Part shown: piece after piece, positions 1 to 4,818 of the stretch
Layout of the letters: every line of letters starts with the position of its first letter
How positions within the stretch are numbered: position 1 is the stretch's first letter
Assembly: GCA_022776785.1 (NCBI GenBank)
Contig: JALFHA010000054.1
Span: 1-6,984 of the forward strand
Source of the DNA: Clostridiales bacterium
GTDB taxonomy: Bacteria > Bacillota > Clostridia > Christensenellales > Aristaeellaceae
Direction: 5' to 3'
DNA: 6,984 bases
Position numbers and translations under genes: made by a program
The notes under the pieces: generated by a model
The model's database searches: none
What the model was told of the DNA's origin: nothing
What the model saw: only the letters and a program-made list of their open reading frames with translations

Positions 1-8
1 CGGTTTCC

Positions 9-55
9 AGCCTTCGCCTGCCTGATTCCGCCACAGGCGGCGGCAGGAGAAGGCT
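9..55. repeat. Nested hairpin module, copy A
   Basis: AGCCTTCGCCTGCC (9-22) pairs with GGCAGGAGAAGGCT (42-55) at 13 of 14 positions. After five bases, CCGCC (28-32) pairs with GGCGG (36-40) across ACA. The same two-tier layout and core occur at 542-574. No gene overlaps it. Confidence 0.7.
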
Positions 56-65
56 CCAAACCTGC

Positions 66-86
66 TTGAGGGATTTCATTCCTCAA
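66..86. other. Short hairpin in the left flank
   Basis: TTGAGG (66-71) pairs with CCTCAA (81-86), and two further inner pairs, one of them G-T, are possible. It lies between nested hairpin copy A and the 14-base repeat. No T-tract follows on either strand. Confidence 0.45.
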
Positions 87-96
87 ACTCCCTTCT

Positions 97-110
97 TCGC
101 TTCGCGCTTA
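97..110. repeat. 14-base direct repeat, copy A
   Basis: TCGCTTCGCGCTTA is identical to 621-634 and in the same orientation. It lies at the inner edge of the IS200-type relic, just past the decayed coding sequence. Whether it is a target site, a recombination product or part of a dispersed repeat cannot be told here. Confidence 0.8.
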
Positions 111-164
111 TATTCGAGCTTTTAAGTGCAAGACAGTATAAGGAATCCCGCGCGTATGAGTCTT

Positions 165-263
165 TCATTTGTATAAATCCACCTTTCTGCGAAAGGCACC
201 AATGGGGTTATGATATTTGCACATCCATTTCGTATGTGCGAGTTCGTAATATGTGTTTGCCAT
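165..263 (-). pseudogene. Truncated, frameshifted IS200-type tnpA
   Basis: The ATG at 263 opens MANTYYELAHTKWMCKYH, which is characteristic of the start of IS200-family TnpA, the single-strand-specific tyrosine transposase. Agreement is lost over the next six residues, then FRRKV restores it at nearly the right distance. The frame ends at a TGA (167-165) after 32 residues. Removing one base after RRKV would continue as IYTNERLIRAG, which loosely resembles the normal continuation. Family members are about 130-155 residues; here the HUH motif and the catalytic tyrosine are missing, so the product is inactive. A ribosome-binding site (AAGGTGA) is present but masked by the leader stem. Confidence 0.72.
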
Positions 264-264
264 A

Positions 265-331
265 AAAAATCACCTTTCCATTCATGTAATAGTGGCTGGA
301 CACCTCTATTATACTTGGTCAGGTGATTTTT
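265..331 (-). promoter_or_regulatory. tnpA leader with stem covering the ribosome-binding site
   Basis: On the minus strand AAAAATCACCT (331-321) pairs perfectly over 11 bases with AGGTGATTTTT (275-265). The second arm contains the AAGGTGA ribosome-binding site placed just before the ATG at 263. Inside the 45-base loop GTAATAG and CTATTATAC can pair with one bulge. IS200 tnpA is known to be held down by this kind of leader structure. A perfect TATAAT lies in the loop (313-308) but without a good -35 box. Confidence 0.65.
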
Positions 332-347
332 ATATAACATTTTATCT

Positions 348-366
348 CCACCCGCATAGCGGGTGG
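348..366. other. Subterminal hairpin of the IS200-type relic
   Basis: CCACCCGC and GCGGGTGG form a perfect 8-bp stem with a three-base loop. In this transposon family the transposase recognises such subterminal hairpins as single-stranded DNA. On the plus strand it is followed by TTTCCTGTTT, so weak terminator activity in that direction is possible. Confidence 0.65.
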
Positions 367-631
367 TTTCCTGTTTCGCTTCGCTCAACTGCCTGAAGGC
401 GTAATGAGAAACGTTGAGCTGCCGCCCAAACCTGCCAAGGAACTTCGATCCGGGGCATACGCCCGTTCTCCATCGGCTTTATCCGCCGGGGAACGCACAT
501 AGTTGCATCCAAAGGATACTCCTTGTGGTTCCCGACGCTCCGTCCACCTTCATCCGCCGCAGGCGGCGGTGGACTCCGGTCCCACAGGCGGTGCCGATTA
601 CAAACCCCTTGACCCCTCCATCGCTTCGCGC
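367..631. other. Gene-free stretch rich in hairpins
   Basis: No credible gene or clear intrinsic terminator for trxA was found. Pairs seen in order are: GCTCAAC/GTTGAGC (383-389 with 413-419) enclosing GCCTGAAGGC (391-400); GGGC/GCCC (453-456 with 461-464); CGTTCTCC/GGGGAACG with one G-U pair (464-471 with 488-495) enclosing CGG/CCG; CCAAAGGA pairing across TAC with TCCTTGTGG, one base bulged (509-528); and the nested hairpin at 542-574. It may be a structured RNA or a dispersed repeat. An open plus-strand frame at 414-800 runs into antisense trxA and is not supported. Confidence 0.5.
542..574. repeat. Nested hairpin module, copy B
   Basis: The outer stem GTCCACC (542-548) pairs with GGTGGAC (568-574). 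Inside it, after five bases, CCGCC (554-558) pairs with GGCGG (562-566) around a three-base loop. The layout and the inner core match copy A at 9-55, while the outer stem sequence is different. The core lies 67 bases from the 14-base tail at 621, against 69 in copy A. Confidence 0.7.
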
Positions 632-634
632 TTA
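621..634. repeat. 14-base direct repeat, copy B
   Basis: TCGCTTCGCGCTTA here is identical to 97-110. Weaker similarity continues for about 20 bases to the right of both copies (AGCC..TTGAGTG here against AGCT..TTAAGTG there). A shortened version, TCGCTTCGC, is at 376-384. On the minus strand this copy contains the trxA stop codon. Confidence 0.8.
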
Positions 635-973
635 CAAAAGCAGCCTTGAGTGTGAAATCCGCATTACCCGCTCGATCATCGCGGCGATATCCGCCTTGCC
701 GCGCGCGCCGACGGCCTGCTCGACGACCTTGCCGCCCTTGAGCACCACCAGCGTCGGGATGCTCATCACGCCAAAGCGCTGCGCGAGGCCCGGCTCCTGA
801 TCCACGTCCACCTTGCCGACCACGGCGCGACCCTCATACTCGGCGGCCAGCTCCTCCACGGACGGCGCGATCATGCGGCACGGGCCGCACCACGTCGCAA
901 AGAAATCCACCAGCACCGGCTTGTTCCCGGCGACGGCCTGCTCAAAGCTGGCCGCAGTAAAATGGTTCAGCAT
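632..973 (-). CDS. trxA: Thioredoxin
   Basis: A 113-residue cytoplasmic disulfide reductase. The active site WCGPC is at residues 28-32 (bases 878-892), inside VLVDFFATWCGPCRM. The conserved cis-proline is Pro73 in SIPT, followed by the typical LVVLKGGKVV strand-turn-strand. The start at 973 is chosen because AGGAGG (983-988) lies 9 bases upstream and MLNHFTAASF aligns with the normal thioredoxin N-terminus. The frame stays open further upstream to 1504, but that part overlaps the RseC-family gene in another frame and has no thioredoxin character. The protein should end near MIERV; the extra tail MRISHSRLLL is unusual. Its stop codon is the first three bases (minus strand) of a 14-base repeat found again at 97-110. 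It probably receives electrons from thioredoxin reductase, which is not in view. The neighbouring cysteine-rich membrane protein is a possible partner. Confidence 0.96.
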   Translation of the reverse strand: MLNHFTAASFEQAVAGNKPVLVDFFATWCGPCRMIAPSVEELAAEYEGRAVVGKVDVDQEPGLAQRFGVMSIPTLVVLKGGKVVEQAVGARGKADIAAMIERVMRISHSRLLL

Positions 974-999
974 GTTCTCGTTCCTCCTGTCTGATTGAA

Positions 1000-1019
1000 T
1001 TCCGGGCCTGCGCCCGGAA
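1000..1019. other. Perfect GC-rich hairpin between the RseC-family gene and trxA
   Basis: TTCCGGGC and GCCCGGAA form an 8-bp stem around a four-base loop. In the direction of transcription it is followed by TTCAATC, too weak a U-tract for a strong terminator. The trxA ribosome-binding site (AGGAGG, 983-988) comes 11 bases later, so it may act as a processing or partial attenuation hairpin. Confidence 0.6.
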
Positions 1020-1023
1020 GGGA

Positions 1024-1461
1024 TTACGCTTCCTCCTTCGCCGCGGAGCGCGTGACGGAGACGATCCTCGGCTCCCAGCGTCCTTTGGCAAAGCGCGGGT
1101 CGAGCGCGCGCATAACCAGATAGGCCAGCCCCGTGCCCGCCACGGCGCACAGCGCCATGATCAGCTCCGCGTTCAGCCCGGTCAGCGCGCGGCTGAGCAG
1201 CCAGCCGCCGCCCAGCCCGAGGCCGAAGCCCGCCAGCGGGATGAGGTACGCCGTCGCGGACATCGCCACGACGTTGGAATCGTCGATCTCCACCTCCACG
1301 ACGTCGCCCTTCTCCGCCTTTCCCCGCAGGGTAATCGTATGCTTGGCGCAGTCCTCGCTGCCGCGCATACAGTTGTGGCAATCGCCGCAGGCCTCCGGCC
1401 GGTCGAACACGATCGTCAGCACATCGCCGTTCACCTGCGTCACAATTCCCTTGTTGGTCAT
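1024..1461 (-). CDS. RseC/MucC family protein (SoxR-reducing system RseC type)
   Basis: This 145-residue integral membrane protein has the RseC family layout. A short beta-rich N-terminal part opens with GIVTQVNGDVLTIVFDRPEACGDC. A cysteine cluster C-x2-C-x2-C-x6-C follows (Cys25, 28, 31 and 38; bases 1348-1389). Then come two hydrophobic helices at about 66-89 and 98-117 and a short hydrophilic tail. In enterobacteria RseC belongs to the Rsx system that re-reduces SoxR; in many anaerobes relatives lie near Rnf electron-transport genes. Neither SoxR nor Rnf genes are in this window, so the exact role is unknown; handling of electrons or an iron-sulfur centre is likely. The start is supported by a purine-rich GGGAAAGGAA site about 9 bases upstream. 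It lies 57 bases after hisS and 50 before trxA, which suggests cotranscription with thioredoxin. Confidence 0.85.
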   Translation of the reverse strand: MTNKGIVTQVNGDVLTIVFDRPEACGDCHNCMRGSEDCAKHTITLRGKAEKGDVVEVEIDDSNVVAMSATAYLIPLAGFGLGLGGGWLLSRALTGLNAELIMALCAVAGTGLAYLVMRALDPRFAKGRWEPRIVSVTRSAAKEEA

Positions 1462-1479
1462 ACTGTCGTTTCCTTTCCC

Positions 1480-1511
1480 CGCCCCGGCGCATCTCAGGAT
1501 GCACGCGGGCG
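1480..1511. other. Imperfect hairpin between hisS and the RseC-family gene
   Basis: An inner stem GCATC/GATGC (1489-1493 with 1498-1502) has a TCAG loop. An outer stem CGCCC/GGGCG (1480-1484 with 1507-1511) is separated from it by a short internal loop. There is no T-tract. It ends just before the GGGAAAGGAA ribosome-binding site of the next gene. Confidence 0.45.
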
Positions 1512-1518
1512 CGGCGCT

Positions 1519-2787
1519 TTACTCAAACACCTTTTCAAAACGCTTGTAGCCCTCTGCCTCCAGCTTTTCGATCTGGTTGCGGATGTTCTTGGCCATCGGC
1601 AGGACGGTCACCGTCGCCCCCTGCTCGCGCAGCGCGCGTGCGCTTGCCAGCACCTCAATCCTGCGCTCCTTGCTCACCTTGCCTCCGATGAGGAAGGCCG
1701 TCGGCTCGCCGGGGAGCTGATAGCTGCCCTGCATGTGATCCTTGAGGATGGTGACGATGCGCTCAAAGCCGATGGAGAAGCCGCTTGCGCAGACCTCCTG
1801 CCCGCTGAACTTGCCGATCATCTTATCATAGCGGCCACCGCCCGCGATGGAGAAGCTGTAGCCGTCAATCGTCACCTCGAAGATGGGGCCGGTGTAGTAG
1901 CCCATGCCGCGCACAAGCGTCGGGTCAAAGACGATCTTCACGCCGGGGGCGAGCATCGGCGCGACGCACGCGAGGATCTCCGCGAGGTTGTTTGCCGCCC
2001 TGCGGGGCAGGAAATCCTCCGGAATCGCCGCGCAGAATTTCTCGATGCTCACGCCCTCGTGCACGCCGCGGTAGACGGCAAGGTAGCGCTCCACGATCTC
2101 GGGCGCATAGCCGTTTTGCAGCAGCTCGCGCTCGATGCCGTCAAGGCCGATCTTGTCAAATTTATCCAGCGAGATGAGCACGGAGCCCACGTCCTCCTCC
2201 GCAAAGCCCGCGGCGCGCGCCACGGCGCCCAGCAGCTCGCGGTCGTTGAGGTGGACGGTGAAGTCCGTCAGGCCGATTTCGCCGAGGATTTTGCTGATCA
2301 TCTCGGATGTCGCGGAGATCAGCTCGATCTCCGCAAGGCTGCTGTCGTCTCCAAGGATGTCGATGTCGCACTGGGTGAACTGGCGGAAGCGGCCCTTCTG
2401 CGGGTTGTCCGCGCGCCAGACGTTGCCCAGCTGCATCGCCTTAAAGGGCGTAGGCAGCTTTTCGCGGTTGTTGGCGTAGTAGCGCGCCAGCGGCAGCGTC
2501 AGGTCGTAGCGCAGGCCGTTGTCGGCCAGCTCGTCGCCCTTTTCCAGCGCGCGGGTCAGCTCAGCGCCGCGCTTCATGACCTTGAAGATCAGCTTCTCGT
2601 TGTCGCCGCCCTGCTTGGAGGTCAGGTTCTCGATGTGCTCCATCACCGGCGTCTCGATCTGCATGAAGCCGTAGCGGCCGTAGGTCTCCTTAATCATGCC
2701 CAGCACATGCTCGCGCAGGCGCATGTCGGAGGGCAGCATATCGCACATGCCCTTGACCGGCGTCTTGATGAATTTCATAGTCGTCAT
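1519..2787 (-). CDS. hisS: Histidyl-tRNA synthetase
   Basis: This cytoplasmic class II synthetase of 422 residues activates histidine with ATP and loads it onto tRNA-His. Motif 1 is around 39-50 (YGFMQIETPVME). LRYDLTLPLARY (92-103) and motif 2 (GNVWRADNPQKGRFRQF, 121-137, with Arg125) follow. The histidine-binding signature is LVRGMGYYTGPIFEV (291-305, with Arg293), and motif 3 is AGGGRYD plus GFSIGFERI (315-344). LRYDLT and QCDIDILG resemble eukaryotic-type enzymes more than E. coli HisS, which has LRPEGT and LVRGLDYY. The anticodon-binding domain begins near residue 361 and ends at 422, about 30 residues shorter than in E. coli. The regulatory subunit HisZ is unlikely, because the catalytic motifs and part of the anticodon domain are present. 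The start is either 2787 or, three codons later, 2778. Confidence 0.94.
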   Translation of the reverse strand: MTTMKFIKTPVKGMCDMLPSDMRLREHVLGMIKETYGRYGFMQIETPVMEHIENLTSKQGGDNEKLIFKVMKRGAELTRALEKGDELADNGLRYDLTLPLARYYANNREKLPTPFKAMQLGNVWRADNPQKGRFRQFTQCDIDILGDDSSLAEIELISATSEMISKILGEIGLTDFTVHLNDRELLGAVARAAGFAEEDVGSVLISLDKFDKIGLDGIERELLQNGYAPEIVERYLAVYRGVHEGVSIEKFCAAIPEDFLPRRAANNLAEILACVAPMLAPGVKIVFDPTLVRGMGYYTGPIFEVTIDGYSFSIAGGGRYDKMIGKFSGQEVCASGFSIGFERIVTILKDHMQGSYQLPGEPTAFLIGGKVSKERRIEVLASARALREQGATVTVLPMAKNIRNQIEKLEAEGYKRFEKVFE

Positions 2788-2802
2788 CCCCCTTATCCTT
2801 TC
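2788..2802 (-). promoter_or_regulatory. hisS ribosome-binding region overlapping the upstream stop codon
   Basis: Read on the minus strand this is AAAGGATAAGGGGG immediately before the hisS ATG. AAGGA lies 9 bases from the first ATG (2787). AAGGGGG abuts that ATG but lies 9 bases from the in-frame Met4 codon (2778), so either start could be used. The TAA of the lipase-like gene (2795-2793) is inside this sequence, which suggests translational coupling. Confidence 0.7.
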
Positions 2803-4748
2803 TTTCCATCGGATGCAGCATCGTCCCGCGCTTGCTTCGCGCCGCCGCGCCTGCGTCCGTCATGTCGGTTTTGTCCTGCGTTTTTCCTTCGCTTTCTGCG
2901 CCTGCGCACGGCCACCGTCGTGCCGATGATCGCTACGATCAGCACGCAGGGCACCGCCGCCGCGACAGCCGCCATCTGCTTCCACGTCAGGTGGAAGACG
3001 TTAATGCTCTCGAGCATCATCAGCAGCGCGGGTGAGTAACCCGGCATGGCCTCGCCGATGTCGAATTCGTCGCTGCTCTCTCCCCAGAGGCTGGCGTTGT
3101 CCAGCCATTCCAGCTTCTCCGAGGACTCGACGGACATCACACAGTAGCTCTTCCCCAGCTCCATATCGATGCTGTGCAGCTTGGGCATGGCGGCCTGCGT
3201 AGCCGCTGTCCCGTAGAGCGTGCCATAATAGGTGAAGTAGCCTGCTCTGATGGGATCGATGGTGAGGATAAACGTCTGATCCTTGGGCAGCGTAAGCACC
3301 GTCTGGAAGCCGTGCGTTTCCACGCTGATGAGCGGCTGCTGCTCCTCGGGCACAAGATACTCCATGTATTCCTCGTTGTCGCTCCCCATCCGCACACCCT
3401 TGCCCGGCCTGATCTCAAAGAGGAAGCCGTCGTTTGTAAACAGGGAGATGCGGGCGTTGCCCATGAGCACCAGGCGCACATATCCGGTCTTGTCGGTAAA
3501 GAGCGCCTGCGGCTCGTCCTGGGAAAACATCCACGCGACGTAGACGTCCGGGGAATGCTCATGCATCAGGTTTTCCGCCATGCCGGTGGATTTGTTGAAG
3601 CTCGTCCTGCCCGTCACATACCCGACCGCCTGTGAATACGCGACGTTGGAGAGGTAATCAAGCAGGTTTTGCATGTTGCCCCTGCTCAACTCGTCGAGCA
3701 GGCCATTGTCGCTCATCATCTCCACCATCGCTTTGGAGATGTTGCCGATGCTCTTGTCCGGCCACACCCGAAGCATCACAGGCTGCATCTTTTCGGCGTA
3801 GTCCACGCTCGTGGGCAGGATGGAGAGCAGGTAGGCGGTAATCATGTGGAGTTGGTGGTTGATGTCCGTGTTGTTCCAGAAGGTCAGGCCCGTCAGCTCG
3901 TGATAGACCTCGGAGACGGCCTCCTTGCGGGCGCGGTAATCGCTGTCCGTCTCCTGTGCGGGGGTATACAGCTCCACGCCGTTGCGCCCGTAGCCCCACT
4001 CCGAGAAGGGCATCCACGGCACAGGATCGAACTTGCCCACGATGCAGAACACATTCTCATAGGGCTTGGGGTTCTTCGTCGTGCGCGGCGTGGCAAACGA
4101 GTAGACGAACACGTTTTCCTGCCTGAACTGCCCGCTCTCCATGATGCGCCCAGCCGTCAGGTTGGAGACAGCGGCCGCCCGGCTGAAGCCCGCCATCCAG
4201 ATGCGCACCTCGCCTGTGGGCGCATAGTCGGCAACGTATTGAAGCAAGCGGTCATAGACCTTGCGCGAGGCGGCGTCAAAGCCCTCGTGCACATCCCCGC
4301 CGCCGATGGTCAGATTGCTCATCCACTCGTCGCGGTACCCCGCGCCGCAGATGGCCACCGCCACCAGCGTGGAGCCGTCGGAGAGCCGCTTGCAGCCCAT
4401 CATCGTGGCGACGGTCTCACTGCTGGGGGTCTTGTCGTAGTCCGTCGCTACGAGGTCGCCAAAGCCTGCCTGCTCAAGGAACGAGCGGATGTGCCCGTCC
4501 TCCGGGTCGTCCCTGCGGAAGGATGAAACGGCCAGCCCGATGGACGCACAGGCGAGCCTGTGGTCATAGGAGGTGGACGGCTGCAAAAACCAGTCGTCGC
4601 AGTAGGCAAAGCTCCAGTGCCGCACCTCGGTCGAGGCGGGCGTGTAATACGCCCCGTCCAGCTCGAGCACATCGGCCTGTGCCAGCGCAAGTGATGACGC
4701 CAGCAGCAGAGCCGTCAGCAGCATGAGCGCCGCGAATGCTTTTTTCAT
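2793..4748 (-). CDS. Secreted class 3 lipase-like protein with C-terminal membrane anchor
   Basis: The 651-residue product looks like an alpha/beta-hydrolase of the class 3 lipase group, exported and held at the membrane. Residues 1-25 form a signal peptide (KK, then a Leu/Ala-rich core ending ALAQA). The nucleophile elbow is GFSRAA, with Ser189. The following SFATP and KFDPVPWMPFSEWGYGRNG (239-257) match the Asp-loop region, so Asp241 is the likely acid. His398 in MHEHSPDVYVAW is the best candidate for the catalytic His, with His396 as an alternative. Residues about 420-585 are a further, probably beta-rich region of unknown role. A single hydrophobic helix at 592-614 precedes a very basic tail (RRRRKRRK onward). 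The start is supported by GGAG (4758-4761), 9 bases before the ATG. The substrate cannot be told from sequence, and peptidase or acyltransferase activity is possible. Confidence 0.82.
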   Translation of the reverse strand: MKKAFAALMLLTALLLASSLALAQADVLELDGAYYTPASTEVRHWSFAYCDDWFLQPSTSYDHRLACASIGLAVSSFRRDDPEDGHIRSFLEQAGFGDLVATDYDKTPSSETVATMMGCKRLSDGSTLVAVAICGAGYRDEWMSNLTIGGGDVHEGFDAASRKVYDRLLQYVADYAPTGEVRIWMAGFSRAAAVSNLTAGRIMESGQFRQENVFVYSFATPRTTKNPKPYENVFCIVGKFDPVPWMPFSEWGYGRNGVELYTPAQETDSDYRARKEAVSEVYHELTGLTFWNNTDINHQLHMITAYLLSILPTSVDYAEKMQPVMLRVWPDKSIGNISKAMVEMMSDNGLLDELSRGNMQNLLDYLSNVAYSQAVGYVTGRTSFNKSTGMAENLMHEHSPDVYVAWMFSQDEPQALFTDKTGYVRLVLMGNARISLFTNDGFLFEIRPGKGVRMGSDNEEYMEYLVPEEQQPLISVETHGFQTVLTLPKDQTFILTIDPIRAGYFTYYGTLYGTAATQAAMPKLHSIDMELGKSYCVMSVESSEKLEWLDNASLWGESSDEFDIGEAMPGYSPALLMMLESINVFHLTWKQMAAVAAAVPCVLIVAIIGTTVAVRRRRKRRKNAGQNRHDGRRRGGAKQARDDAASDGKKG

Positions 4749-4772
4749 CGTATGTGTCTCCGCCTCCGGCTT

Positions 4773-4791
4773 CGCCCGGCCAGGCCGGGCG
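4773..4791. other. GC-rich perfect inverted repeat between ftsK and the lipase-like gene
   Basis: CGCCCGGCC and GGCCGGGCG flank a single base, giving a palindrome of 19 bases in the 70-base gap. Neither strand has a run of T after it that would make a normal intrinsic terminator. It could be a processing or attenuation hairpin within the transcript. The ribosome-binding site of the next gene lies just downstream. Confidence 0.6.
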
Positions 4792-4818
4792 TGTGGTTTA
4801 CGCTGTCTGATTCGCGCT

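Larger units (their letters stand above)
111..366 (-). mobile_element. Left-end relic of an IS200/IS605-type insertion sequence
   Basis: This AT-richer stretch keeps the order expected at the left end of an IS200-type element, read on the minus strand: a subterminal hairpin (366-348), a leader with a ribosome-binding-site-masking stem (331-265), and the start of tnpA (263). The coding part then breaks down. The HUH motif, the catalytic tyrosine and any right end are absent, so the relic cannot move by itself. The outer limits are uncertain: the left is placed at the hairpin and the right where the flanking repeat begins. The assignment rests on recognising the TnpA N-terminal sequence and the leader layout. 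Confidence 0.7.

Noticed and set aside
308..313. Perfect TATAAT on the minus strand as a tnpA promoter
   Set aside because: There is no recognisable -35 box at 16-18 bases, and a start here would cut off the first arm of the leader stem. It is kept only as a note in the leader entry.
348..366. Intrinsic terminator for the trxA operon
   Set aside because: On the minus strand the hairpin is followed by AGATAAAATG and not by T residues. It also lies about 270 bases past the trxA stop and fits an insertion-sequence end hairpin better.
122..388. 88-residue minus-strand frame, or its 72-residue form starting at 340 with a GGAG site
   Set aside because: It runs through the leader stem and then reads tnpA in the wrong frame until near the frameshift. 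The TnpA-like sequence from 263 explains the region better.
9..634. CRISPR array suggested by repeated hairpins
   Set aside because: There are only two full copies, far apart, with no regular spacers and no cas genes.
974..1504. Possible N-terminal extension of thioredoxin, giving a 290-residue protein
   Set aside because: The extra part is a second frame of the RseC-family gene, rich in Arg and Gly and without a fold. A good ribosome-binding site and a typical thioredoxin start occur at 973.
1339..3039. 566-residue open frame on the plus strand
   Set aside because: It is antisense to hisS, which has clear catalytic motifs. The composition (Ala, Arg, His, Val, Leu) is that of a reverse frame of GC-rich coding sequence, and it crosses gene borders without any domain.
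3669..4526. 285-residue open frame on the plus strand
   Set aside because: It is antisense to the lipase-like gene and shows no motif, signal or ribosome-binding site worth keeping.
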